64,000 nucleotides of DNA from Chryseobacterium luquanense (GTDB lineage: Bacteria; Bacteroidota; Bacteroidia; Flavobacteriales; Weeksellaceae): NCBI RefSeq assembly GCF_026460945.1, contig NZ_JAOVZV010000002.1, positions 62,001 through 126,000 of the forward strand. Direction: 5' to 3'. A program made the translations under genes and the position numbers. Positions within the stretch are counted from its first letter, which is position 1; each line of letters opens with the position of its first letter. Below are positions 7,301-15,381 of the stretch, piece after piece. Under the pieces are notes generated by a model, which was not told where the DNA came from, made no database searches, and saw only the letters and a program-made list of their open reading frames with translations.

Positions 7301-8845
7301 ATGTCAGACAAAATATTATGGATTGATGATGAAATAGATTTACTAAAACCACATATTGTTTTCCTTGAAAAGAAAGGTTATCACGTAACTCCCGTGAACA
7401 ATGTAAATGAGGCTTTGGAATTGATGGATTCAGAAAAATTTGATTTAACATTAATCGACGAAAATATGCCGGGAATTTCAGGTTTGGAAGCTATCCCGAT
7501 GATCAAAGAGAAAGATAATTCTCTGAAAATCGTGATGGTCACCAAAAGTGAAGAAGAACACATCATGGAAGAAGCAATCGGTTCCCAGATTGCCGATTAT
7601 ATTTTAAAGCCAGTTAATCCTAATCAGATTTTACTTTCGTTAAAGAAAAATCTTCAGGAAGACAATTTGGTTGAGCAAAAAACGATTCTTCAATATCAAC
7701 AGGAATTCAGAAGTCTTTCCATGGAGCTTTCTTATTTGAGAACCTACCAAGATTGGGCAGAATATTATAAAAAAATTGTGAATTGGGAATTGAAATTTGA
7801 CAAAGTTGCCGATAACGAGTTTGCAGATCTTTTACAATCACAAAAAGAAGAAGCCAATATTCAGTTTGCTAAATTTATTGAAAACAATTACGAAGACTGG
7901 TTGAATGGTTCAGATAAGCCTATGATGAGTCATACCTTATTTAAAGATAAAGTGAAACCGGAAGTTGAAAAAGATAAAGTACTTCTTTTGATGGTTGATA
8001 ACCTGCGTTACGATCAATGGAAAGTGATTGAACCTCTTTTCACAAAATATTACAATAAAGTTTCTGAAGATTATTATTACAGTATCCTTCCAACTGCGAC
8101 TCAATATGCGAGAAACTCTTTCTTTGCCGGACTTTTACCTTCGGAAATTGAAAAACGTTTTCCTGATAAATGGTTTAATGACAATGAAGATGGAAATAAA
8201 AATGAATTTGAGCGTGACTTCCTGGAAGATCAAATGAAAAGAGTTGGCTTAAGTTCAAAATCGATGAAATATCTTAAAGTTTTAAATGCCGATTTTGAAA
8301 GAAAGATATACGATGACTTTAATCAACATAAAAATAATGATCTTTTGGTTATTGTATACAACTTTATTGACATTCTTTCACACGCAAAAACAGATAATCA
8401 TATTGTTGATCAATTGATCAGAGATGATAAAACTTTCAGATCTTTGACTTCAAACTGGTTTGAAAACTCATCTTTAATTAAGATTATTAAACTTGCTGCA
8501 GAAAGCGGTTTCAAATTAGTGATTACAACCGACCATGGAACGGTTTATGTGAAAAAGCCAAGTCGTGTTGTTGGAGACAGAGAAACGTCAACCAACATCC
8601 GTTATAAAACAGGAAAAAGCTTGACGTATGATGATAAAGATGTTTGGGCAGTGAGTAATCCTGAGAAATTATTTTTACCGAAAGGAAATTTAAGTTCGAA
8701 ATATATTTTTGCAAAGAATAATACGTTTTTAGCTTATCCTAAAAATTACAATCACTTCGTCAATTATTACAAAGAAACGTATCAGCACGGTGGAATTTCT
8801 TTGGAAGAATGTATTATTCCGATTAGCGTTCTTGAGCCAAAATAA
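7301..8845 (+). CDS. porX: PorX, response regulator with PglZ-type alkaline phosphatase domain
   Basis: The protein has 514 residues. A receiver domain (1-120) has the acidic pair D9/D10, phospho-acceptor D53 in LIDENMP, T81 and K103 in LKPVNP. A helical linker (about 120-215) leads to a PglZ/alkaline-phosphatase superfamily domain with metal-ligand motifs VDNLRYD (232-238), TTDHG (409-413) and H496. This architecture is PorX, the regulator paired with histidine kinase PorY in control of type IX secretion in Porphyromonas and Flavobacterium; its effector domain is a zinc-dependent phosphodiesterase. porY is not in the window. A T9SS substrate is present at the right end. Confidence 0.93.
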   Translation: MSDKILWIDDEIDLLKPHIVFLEKKGYHVTPVNNVNEALELMDSEKFDLTLIDENMPGISGLEAIPMIKEKDNSLKIVMVTKSEEEHIMEEAIGSQIADYILKPVNPNQILLSLKKNLQEDNLVEQKTILQYQQEFRSLSMELSYLRTYQDWAEYYKKIVNWELKFDKVADNEFADLLQSQKEEANIQFAKFIENNYEDWLNGSDKPMMSHTLFKDKVKPEVEKDKVLLLMVDNLRYDQWKVIEPLFTKYYNKVSEDYYYSILPTATQYARNSFFAGLLPSEIEKRFPDKWFNDNEDGNKNEFERDFLEDQMKRVGLSSKSMKYLKVLNADFERKIYDDFNQHKNNDLLVIVYNFIDILSHAKTDNHIVDQLIRDDKTFRSLTSNWFENSSLIKIIKLAAESGFKLVITTDHGTVYVKKPSRVVGDRETSTNIRYKTGKSLTYDDKDVWAVSNPEKLFLPKGNLSSKYIFAKNNTFLAYPKNYNHFVNYYKETYQHGGISLEECIIPISVLEPK

Positions 8846-8870
8846 GTTTTAATATACATTGAATACTTTT

Positions 8871-8911
8871 AATTCGGGCGGAAAAAATCTAAGATTTTTT
8901 CCGCCCGAATT
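8871..8911 (+). terminator. Strong hairpin terminator after porX
   Basis: A perfect 20-base arm at 8871-8890 pairs with 8892-8911 around a 1-base centre, GC-rich at its base, followed by TCTTTATTTTT. It ends porX transcription and also occupies the upstream part of the xth promoter. Confidence 0.85.
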
Positions 8912-8914
8912 CTT

Positions 8915-8922
8915 TATTTTTG
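8915..8922 (+). promoter_or_regulatory. xth: -7 box directly before the xth start codon
   Basis: TATTTTTG is a perfect TAnnTTTG match ending 4 bases before the ATG at 8927, which would give a leaderless or near-leaderless mRNA. No TTG is present at the -33 position because that DNA is the terminator arm. Confidence 0.4.
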
Positions 8923-8926
8923 ATTT

Positions 8927-9691
8927 ATGAAATTAATTACATACAACGTCAACGGAATCAGAGCCGCTTTTACGAAAGATTTTTTAGGCTGGTTAAAAAC
9001 CGCTGACCCCGATATTATTTGCATTCAAGAAAGCAAAGCCGGAAATGATCAGATTGACATCGAAAGCCTTGAAAAAGCAGGTTATCATAGTTATTGGCAT
9101 TCTGCGGTGAGAAAAGGCTACAGTGGAGTCGGTATCGCATCTAAAACAAAGCCCAATCATATAGAATATGGTTGCGGAATTGAAAGTTATGATAATGAAG
9201 GAAGAATTATTCGAGCTGATTATGATGAATTTTCTGTGATTTCAGTTTATGTTCCGTCTGCTTCAAATATTGAAAGACTGGAATTTAAAATGCAGTTTTG
9301 CCATGACTTTTTAGATTATATTAAAAATTTAAAGAAAGAAATTCCGAATCTGATTATTTCCGGAGATTTCAATATCTGTCATCAGGCGATTGATATTCAT
9401 AATCCGGTTGGTTTAAAAAATACTTCAGGCTTTTTACCGATGGAAAGAGAATGGATGACCAATTTCATCGAAGAATGCGAATTGATTGACAGTTTCAGGT
9501 TCTTTAATAATGAACCGGACAATTATACTTGGTGGAGTTACAGACAAAATTCAAGAGCTAATAATAAAGGATGGAGACTGGATTATAATTTTGCTTCATA
9601 TTCTTTAAAGGATAAACTCTCAAGAGCCGTTATTTTAAAGGAAGCCGTACATTCTGATCATTGCCCTGCTTTAATTGAATTTAACCTCTAA
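8927..9691 (+). CDS. xth: Exodeoxyribonuclease III family AP endonuclease
   Basis: The protein has 254 residues, the full length of the ExoIII/AP endonuclease family. Active-site motifs are visible in order: N7 in TYNVNGIRAA, E35 in CIQESK, Y65-SGVG, D147 and N149 in SGDFNICH, the WWSYR and WRLDY segments, and D244-H245 in HSDHCP. It incises DNA at abasic sites and removes 3-prime blocks in base excision repair. It is flanked by the porX terminator and a bidirectional terminator, so it looks monocistronic. Confidence 0.96.
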   Translation: MKLITYNVNGIRAAFTKDFLGWLKTADPDIICIQESKAGNDQIDIESLEKAGYHSYWHSAVRKGYSGVGIASKTKPNHIEYGCGIESYDNEGRIIRADYDEFSVISVYVPSASNIERLEFKMQFCHDFLDYIKNLKKEIPNLIISGDFNICHQAIDIHNPVGLKNTSGFLPMEREWMTNFIEECELIDSFRFFNNEPDNYTWWSYRQNSRANNKGWRLDYNFASYSLKDKLSRAVILKEAVHSDHCPALIEFNL

Positions 9692-9698
9692 AAACATA

Positions 9699-9724
9699 AA
9701 AGCCAGCTAAATTTAGCTGGCTTT
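9699..9724. terminator. Bidirectional terminator between xth and the RlpA gene
   Basis: A perfect 26-base palindrome, AAAGCCAGCTAAA and its complement, lies between two convergent genes. It is flanked by A-rich sequence on the left and T-rich sequence on the right, so it can serve both. Confidence 0.8.
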
Positions 9725-9751
9725 GTTAATTTTCTAAGAATCGTATTAAAT

Positions 9752-10123
9752 TTAATCGACAATTTCGTACTCTACTGGGATAATACCTTTTTGTGTTCCC
9801 CCAATTTCATCGAACGCAGCTTTAGACATATCTAATGCTCTTGATGAATGGAAAGGCCCTCTATCATTAATCGTTACAATTACCTCTTCTCCATTGTTCA
9901 GATTGGTTACCTTAATTTCGGTTCCAAAAGGAAGCGTTCTGTGCGCTGCGGTTAATTTTGAGTTATTAAAAACTTCTCCGCTTGCTGTTTTTCTACCATT
10001 AAATTTGTCGTGGTAGTACGACGCATAACTTGTTTTCTTCGCATCTTCGGCACTGTTCTTGAAAGAATAAATACCTAGTGTTGAAATCATCATTATGATT
10101 ACGAGAATGAATCTTTTCATCAT
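9752..10123 (-). CDS. rlpA: RlpA-like septal ring lytic transglycosylase domain protein
   Basis: The protein has 123 residues. An N-terminal membrane or signal segment (3-20) is followed by a double-psi beta-barrel (about 32-120) with ASYYHDKFNGRKTASGEVF, the AHRTLPFG motif with H61, and INDRGPF with D87, matching RlpA. RlpA-family proteins cleave glycan strands that lack stem peptides. This is a minimal form with no SPOR domain, so peptidoglycan targeting would differ from E. coli. It has its own -7 box. Confidence 0.85.
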   Translation of the reverse strand: MMKRFILVIIMMISTLGIYSFKNSAEDAKKTSYASYYHDKFNGRKTASGEVFNNSKLTAAHRTLPFGTEIKVTNLNNGEEVIVTINDRGPFHSSRALDMSKAAFDEIGGTQKGIIPVEYEIVD

Positions 10124-10149
10124 GTTGAACTTTTACTTGTTTGACGAGG

Positions 10150-10157
10150 CAAAAGTA
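10150..10157 (-). promoter_or_regulatory. -7 box upstream of the rlpA-like gene
   Basis: Minus strand TACTTTTG, a perfect TAnnTTTG, lies 26 bases before the ATG at 10123. No clear TTG -33 element. Confidence 0.45.
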
Positions 10158-10472
10158 TATTGAAACTTTTTAGCTACCTATTTTAAATGTTAACAAACGT
10201 TAAATAAAACTTAAATAAAACTTAATTAATCATGTAACTGCCTATAAATAGGGATTTTAAAGCATGGTGTTAAAAAACGTTAAAAAAACACCCTAAAAGT
10301 TAACATAATTAACTAAATAAGTCGAAAATTGAATTTCATAAAATAATAATTGATTGATAATCAATATTTTAAATAAAATAAAATATTTGTAAAATTCCAT
10401 GTAATTTCTTTAAAACAATGAATACTTATTAACAAAACAAAAGTTATTAAAAGAAAATTAAAAAGCAACAAA
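10158..10472. other. AT-rich intergenic stretch upstream of the RlpA gene
   Basis: About 315 bases without a gene. It contains several GTTAAA/TTAACGTTAA-like runs (10190-10310) and a small palindrome around ATTGATTGATAATCAAT (10349-10365). I see no RNA gene. It probably holds divergent regulatory sequence for the rlpA-like gene and the small ORF that follows. Confidence 0.3.
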
Positions 10473-10565
10473 ATGCTTCTTATCCTTGTTTTGGTGGTCC
10501 TTTTCATTTCGATTTTTTCGGTGGGAAAAGAATTTGGTCAATATCTTTATCAGAGATTTAACTAA
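10473..10565 (+). CDS. Possible 30-residue membrane small protein
   Basis: An ATG at 10473 opens a 30-codon frame reading MLLILVLVVLFISIFSVGKE then FGQYLYQRFN and TAA. The first 17 residues form a strong hydrophobic helix and the rest is polar and amphipathic, the pattern of single-pass bacterial small proteins. A hairpin terminator follows 30 bases downstream. It has no recognisable promoter and could be chance, but the hydrophobic-then-charged composition in an otherwise very AT-rich gap argues for a real gene. Confidence 0.4.
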   Translation: MLLILVLVVLFISIFSVGKEFGQYLYQRFN

Positions 10566-10594
10566 AAAATAAAAAGGAACTTTAACGAAAATAA

Positions 10595-10622
10595 AAAAAC
10601 CAATGAAAAATCATTGGTTTTT
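10595..10622. terminator. Terminator between the small ORF and rimO
   Basis: AAAAACCAATGA (10595-10606) pairs with TCATTGGTTTTT (10611-10622), with a 4-base loop. A runs on the left and T runs on the right make it usable from both sides; it lies 16 bases after the rimO stop codon on minus. Confidence 0.75.
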
Positions 10623-10637
10623 ACTTTTATATTTTGC

Positions 10638-11939
10638 TTAAACAAGCTCTCCGTACAAATCAAATTCTTCTGCGGAAGTAATTTTTACATTGGCAAAGTC
10701 TCCAATCGAAATATAAGTATTCTCCGCAGAGACTAATACAGTGTTATCAACATCCGGAGAATCGTATTCTGTACGACCTACGAAATAGTTTCCTTCTTTT
10801 CTGTCGAAAACACATTTATAAACCTCTCCAATTCTTGCTTGATTTTTATCCCAAGAAATTTGAGACTGCAATTCCATGATCTCTTCTACTCTAGCCTCTT
10901 TCACTTCCTGCGGAATATCGTCTTCTAAAACATAAGCTCCCGTATTTTCTTCGTGAGAATAAGTAAAACATCCCAATCGATCGAATTTCTGCTCTCTTAC
11001 CCATTCTTTTAGTTCTTGGAATCTTTCTTCAGTTTCTCCAGGATAGCCAACAATTAAAGTTGTTCTGATTGCCATATCCGGAACTTTCTCTCTAAATTTA
11101 TCTAAAAGTGCATTTGTTTTTTCGTGAGTTGTTCCTCTTTTCATTGATTTCAACAAATCAGAATTAATGTGCTGAAGAGGAATATCTATATAATTACAAA
11201 CTTTCGGCTCTTCACGGATAATATCTAACACATCTTCCGGAAAACCACTTGGAAATGCATAATGAAGACGAATCCATTCAATTCCTTCTACTTTTACCAA
11301 TTCTTTTAATAGTTCACCTAAAGCTCTCTTCTTATATATATCTAAACCGTAATATGTTAAATCCTGAGCAATTAGAATTAATTCCTTAACTCCTACCTTT
11401 GCTAATTTCTGAGCTTCTTTTACCAATTTTTCAATCGGCGTAGAAACGTGACCTCCTCTCATTAAAGGAATAGCACAAAACGAACAAGGTCTGTCGCAAC
11501 CTTCAGAAATTTTAAGGTAAGCGTAATGCTTTGGAGTGGTGGTTAATCTTTCACCAACCAATTCATGCTTATAATCTGCACCTAAATGTTTCAACAATAT
11601 AGGAAGATCTCTCGTTCCGAAATATTGATCAACATCAGGAATTTCTTTTATTAAATCTGGTTTATATCTTTCGGAAAGACAACCTGTAACGAAAACCTTC
11701 TCTACTTCTCCTCTATTTTTTGCCTCAACATAATCCAGAATAGTATTGATTGACTCTTCTTTTGCGTTGTCGATAAAACCGCAAGTATTTATCACTACGA
11801 TATCACCTCTGTCTTCGTGCACAACTTCTTTTCCGTTGGCTTTCAGCTGGCTCATCAACACTTCAGAATCGTAAACGTTTTTGGAGCAACCCAACGTTAC
11901 AATGTTTATCTTCTTTTTACCTACAGATTTTGTGCGCAT
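10638..11939 (-). CDS. rimO: Ribosomal protein S12 methylthiotransferase
   Basis: The protein has 433 residues. The N-terminal MTTase domain has cysteines C18, C53 and C87 (TLGCSKN, NTCGFIDNA, VTGCLSERY) for an auxiliary Fe-S cluster. The radical SAM domain has C148, C152 and C155 in GCDRPCSFC, and a C-terminal TRAM region ends the protein. The TLGCSKNVYDSE opening and length fit RimO rather than MiaB. It methylthiolates a conserved aspartate of ribosomal protein S12. A -7 box lies about 48 bases upstream. Confidence 0.95.
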   Translation of the reverse strand: MRTKSVGKKKINIVTLGCSKNVYDSEVLMSQLKANGKEVVHEDRGDIVVINTCGFIDNAKEESINTILDYVEAKNRGEVEKVFVTGCLSERYKPDLIKEIPDVDQYFGTRDLPILLKHLGADYKHELVGERLTTTPKHYAYLKISEGCDRPCSFCAIPLMRGGHVSTPIEKLVKEAQKLAKVGVKELILIAQDLTYYGLDIYKKRALGELLKELVKVEGIEWIRLHYAFPSGFPEDVLDIIREEPKVCNYIDIPLQHINSDLLKSMKRGTTHEKTNALLDKFREKVPDMAIRTTLIVGYPGETEERFQELKEWVREQKFDRLGCFTYSHEENTGAYVLEDDIPQEVKEARVEEIMELQSQISWDKNQARIGEVYKCVFDRKEGNYFVGRTEYDSPDVDNTVLVSAENTYISIGDFANVKITSAEEFDLYGELV

Positions 11940-11986
11940 TTTATATTGAATAATAAGTAATTAGTAATCAGTAATTTTTGTGGGTG

Positions 11987-11994
11987 CAAATTTA
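11987..11994 (-). promoter_or_regulatory. rimO: -7 box upstream of rimO
   Basis: Minus strand TAAATTTG is a perfect TAnnTTTG, with TTC 17 bases upstream as a weak -33 element. The leader would be about 45 bases. Confidence 0.5.
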
Positions 11995-12005
11995 CGCATA
12001 AAAAA

Positions 12006-12026
12006 AGAACCGAAAGATTCGGCTCT
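12006..12026 (-). terminator. Terminator at the end of polysaccharide cluster B
   Basis: AGAACCGAA (12006-12014) pairs with TTCGGCTCT (12018-12026) with one wobble position and a 3-base loop. On minus it is followed by a run of T. It lies 43 bases after the last gene of the cluster and marks its boundary with rimO. Confidence 0.7.
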
Positions 12027-12069
12027 CTATTTAGACTTATTATAAACAATAATTTATGTAAAATTCCAT

Positions 12070-13458
12070 TTAATAAGCTTGATCGTCACCTTTCACAATA
12101 TTATATAACGTTAAAAAGATAATTTTCATATCTAAAAAGAAAGACCAGTTCTGAATATACCAAACATCTTTTTCAATTCTTTTCTCCATATCTCTATGAG
12201 AAAATATCTCTCCTCTGGAACCCGTTACTTGTGCCCAACCTGTAATTCCCGGCTTCACAATATGTCTTGTCATATACTTTTTTGTGATCTTGGAATACAT
12301 TTCTGTCTGAGATAACATATGTGGTCTTGGACCAACAACCGACATCTCACCAAGAAACACATTAATAAACTGAGGAAGTTCATCTATACTCGTTTTTCGT
12401 ATAAAAGCACCAAACTTGGTAATTCTGGAGTCATTTTTTATTGCAGTCTGAAGATCAGCATTTTTATTGCTCTTCATACTTCTAAACTTAATACAATTGA
12501 ACGGCTCATTATTAAGACCCGATCTTTTTTGAAGAAAAAATGGTGATTCGTTACTTTCTAATTTTACAATCAATGCAACAATAGGAATTAACCATGATAA
12601 CAAAAATATTATAACGAAGAGTGAAAATCCTATATCAAACATTCTTTTTAAGAGCTGTTTTTTGGAATTTGAAAGTGGCTCTCGTATTAGTTTAAGAAAA
12701 GGGATTTCGTGAATTACATCAAAATAATTAGGGCCTAGATTTGCATATTTGAAATCTGGAACCATATAAATTCTTATCATTTTATGTTCCGCAACCTCTA
12801 CAATCTCTTTATAAATATCAACTTCAATATTATCGTCACAGAATATTATACTGCTTATTTTAGTATTCTCAATGTCTTGTAACAGTTTATTGACATCTCC
12901 CAAATATTGGTTTTTTGTTTCCTTATTTTCCTCATTATACGTACCTCTGATGCCTAAAGATCTTCGTAAATACTTATTTGCCAAAAGTGATGTTGAGAGC
13001 TTATTTTCGCCTACAAGTACAGTATTGAATGAATAAAACTTCCTGCCAAGTTTTACTCTGTTTTTTTTCCTATACAAGAATAAAATAAATCTTGTAAGGG
13101 TCATAAAAAACCCGATTAAAAGAAAATATAGAATAATATTTCTGTAATTAATTTTCACAGAAAATATAAGACTTAGGTAAACTGCTGTTGAGAGAACAAG
13201 CAAAATGAAAGATTTTGCTAGTGCATTAAAATTTAATGACGATTCTCTGATTTTTAAAATTTTGTACGGTTTTGTAATAATTGTGATTACAAGCCAAGAT
13301 AAATTGAGAAGAATAAACTGTGTACGAAAATTTTGCTCAAAATCGCTTTCGGTAAATTCAAAAAAATATAATTTTCCAAAAATGAAAAGCATGTTGATAA
13401 TAATATAATCTACTATCAAAAAAATTCTCTGTAAATGTTTAAAAAAATAAACTGACAT
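12070..13458 (-). CDS. Polytopic undecaprenyl-phosphate sugar phosphotransferase (WcaJ/WbaP type)
   Basis: The protein has 462 residues. Four or five N-terminal membrane segments (about 10-30, 45-60, 80-100, 108-130) and a Rossmann-like middle domain precede a hydrophobic re-entrant helix (about 275-300). The catalytic C-terminal domain has KFRSMKSN, the Asp-Glu motif in TSIDELPQF and VVGPRPHM. Such enzymes move a sugar-1-phosphate from a nucleotide sugar to undecaprenyl phosphate, starting a repeat unit on the inner face of the membrane. Full-length rather than PglC-size. It is the last gene of cluster B and probably starts its glycan; the sugar cannot be read. Confidence 0.9.
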   Translation of the reverse strand: MSVYFFKHLQRIFLIVDYIIINMLFIFGKLYFFEFTESDFEQNFRTQFILLNLSWLVITIITKPYKILKIRESSLNFNALAKSFILLVLSTAVYLSLIFSVKINYRNIILYFLLIGFFMTLTRFILFLYRKKNRVKLGRKFYSFNTVLVGENKLSTSLLANKYLRRSLGIRGTYNEENKETKNQYLGDVNKLLQDIENTKISSIIFCDDNIEVDIYKEIVEVAEHKMIRIYMVPDFKYANLGPNYFDVIHEIPFLKLIREPLSNSKKQLLKRMFDIGFSLFVIIFLLSWLIPIVALIVKLESNESPFFLQKRSGLNNEPFNCIKFRSMKSNKNADLQTAIKNDSRITKFGAFIRKTSIDELPQFINVFLGEMSVVGPRPHMLSQTEMYSKITKKYMTRHIVKPGITGWAQVTGSRGEIFSHRDMEKRIEKDVWYIQNWSFFLDMKIIFLTLYNIVKGDDQAY

Positions 13459-13499
13459 ATTTTACAATCCTAACTTCTGCTTTATAGGCTTCTAATATA

Positions 13500-14045
13500 T
13501 TAAAAATTTCTCAAAGAAAATGATGGCAAAATTTTGTCTTTATCAGAAAGAATAATATCACCATGAGGAAGCTGCCAATCTATATTGAGTTCTTTATCAT
13601 TCCAAAGTACTCCGCCTTCAGATACTTTATCATAAAAATTGTCGCATTTGTAAAAAAAAACGGCAGTTTCGCTTAATACCGAAAAACCATGACCAAAACC
13701 TCTAGGAACATATAATTGTAATTTATTTTCACCTGTAAGCTGAAGAGAAAACCATTGACCAAAAGTAGGAGAATCTTCCCTAAGATCAACTACCACATCC
13801 AAAACTTTTCCTTCCAAACAAGATACTAATTTTGCTTGGGCTTTGTCTCCTTTTTGTAAATGTAATCCTCTAAGAACACCATAACTAGATGTAGAAATAT
13901 TATCCTGAACAAAATGCCCATTCATTCCTGTCAATTCTTGAAATTTCTGCTCATTAAATTTTTCGTAAAAATAGCCTCTATCGTCTTCAAAGATAGTGGG
14001 TTCTATGACGTAACAATCTTTAAGTGGTGTTTGCTTTATTTTCAT
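13500..14045 (-). CDS. rmlC: dTDP-4-dehydrorhamnose 3,5-epimerase-like cupin
   Basis: The protein has 181 residues from the ATG at 14045 (MKIKQTPLKDCYVIEP); an upstream in-frame ATG at 14060 adds only five residues. RmlC motifs are intact: DDRGYFYE, RGLHLQ with catalytic H62, VVDLREDSPTF, VPRGFGHGF and the tyrosine in FYKCDNFYD. The enzyme epimerises C3 and C5 of dTDP-4-keto-6-deoxyglucose toward dTDP-L-rhamnose. rmlA, rmlB and rmlD are absent from the window, so they must be elsewhere or this copy serves another dTDP sugar. A 204-base gap precedes it. Confidence 0.88.
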   Translation of the reverse strand: MKIKQTPLKDCYVIEPTIFEDDRGYFYEKFNEQKFQELTGMNGHFVQDNISTSSYGVLRGLHLQKGDKAQAKLVSCLEGKVLDVVVDLREDSPTFGQWFSLQLTGENKLQLYVPRGFGHGFSVLSETAVFFYKCDNFYDKVSEGGVLWNDKELNIDWQLPHGDIILSDKDKILPSFSLRNF

Positions 14046-14249
14046 AAATATAAGTTTCAATTTTTTTTTTAAATAATCCGCTATTGGTCACAACATTTGT
14101 TTATACCTTATAAGTTCTGATTTTCTAAACTAATGAGCGTTTTAAAGTTTTGTAAAGGTGTTTGCTTTAAAATGTTCAATATCACTTAATATCGGAAAAC
14201 TAAAATTACAAATTATGACAGACTGTGGATGTTCGCTTTTTTATTTAAT

Positions 14250-15371
14250 TTACAAGAACGCAATATTTTCTTTTTCTAAAAAAGATCTAAAATTAATTTT
14301 AAAAACATCCTGACTAAATTTCTTGGAATTTTCCCGAATTATTACCGGATTGAAATGCAAGATTTTTTTTTCAAAAGTAATCACAGCATCTTCTATATCT
14401 TTAACATTTTGGTTATGGAAAAAAATGCCTGTTTCTCCATCTACAACGGTTTCCAGAACGCCACCTTTTCCATATGCTATTACAGGCGTACCACAAGCTT
14501 GTGCCTCTACTGGCGCTATTCCAAAATCTTCTAGAGATGAAAAAACAAAAGCTTTTGCTTCTTTTATATATTTATTAATTTCATAAGAGTTTAAAAAACC
14601 TTTAAAAATAATATTACTGTGATTTTTTGCCAGTTTTTCCAATTTTATTTTTTCAGAACCATCTCCAATAATAATTAATTTTTTATTTAAATTAATAAAA
14701 GCTTTTATTAGTAAATCAAATCTTTTATATTGAACTAATCTACCAACGGTAACATAATAATCTGCATCTTGTATTCTTGTTGTACGTAAACTAAATTTAT
14801 CTATAGAAACAGGCGGATATATGACAACTGACTTTCTATTATAATTTTTTTCTATCCAATTTTGAACATATTCAGAATTTGCTATTATATATTCTGGATT
14901 CTGTGCCATACGCTTATCAAAAGATTGAAGATATTTTCGAAGAGGTCTACATAATATTCCAAGAGATCCCTTAAAATAATTATCATATTCGTCCCAAACA
15001 TATTTGAAATTTCTTGCCTGCATATAGCAAATATGCTTTTCATTATTAATTCTAAAACCCTTTGCTAAGCACCAGGAAGAACTGATAACCAAATCAATTG
15101 AATTAAACTTACTTTGCTGCTTATTAAATAGTTTACTAATTATTGGAAAAAAAGGTAATGCATAACGAAAATTCTTTCCTAAAATTTTCAATAAGCGACT
15201 CGAAAAAACATTCGGAATTTTACCATTAAACATTTTAATCTTATCTCCATCTGTCATAATATCTGCATATGCAAAATAATAATCGAACTTTATACAGCTA
15301 TCCAATGAGTTTACAACTCTTTCTGCTCCTCCATATTTATCGAGCCAATCGTGTATTACAGCAATTTTCAT
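14250..15371 (-). CDS. Glycosyltransferase family 4 (WbaZ-like)
   Basis: The protein has 373 residues and a GT-B fold. MKIAVIHDWLDKYGGAERVV at the N-terminus is the acceptor-domain glycine loop. The donor domain has YVTVGRLVQYKRFDLLIKAF, IIGDGSEK and the EX7E region in EDFGIAPVEAQACGTPVIAY. Close relatives with the GGAERVV opening are often mannosyl- or rhamnosyltransferases such as WbaZ; that specificity is a guess. Followed 11 bases upstream by the secreted hydrolase gene. One of four glycosyltransferases in cluster B. Confidence 0.88.
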   Translation of the reverse strand: MKIAVIHDWLDKYGGAERVVNSLDSCIKFDYYFAYADIMTDGDKIKMFNGKIPNVFSSRLLKILGKNFRYALPFFPIISKLFNKQQSKFNSIDLVISSSWCLAKGFRINNEKHICYMQARNFKYVWDEYDNYFKGSLGILCRPLRKYLQSFDKRMAQNPEYIIANSEYVQNWIEKNYNRKSVVIYPPVSIDKFSLRTTRIQDADYYVTVGRLVQYKRFDLLIKAFINLNKKLIIIGDGSEKIKLEKLAKNHSNIIFKGFLNSYEINKYIKEAKAFVFSSLEDFGIAPVEAQACGTPVIAYGKGGVLETVVDGETGIFFHNQNVKDIEDAVITFEKKILHFNPVIIRENSKKFSQDVFKINFRSFLEKENIAFL

Positions 15372-15381
15372 TTATCCTTTA

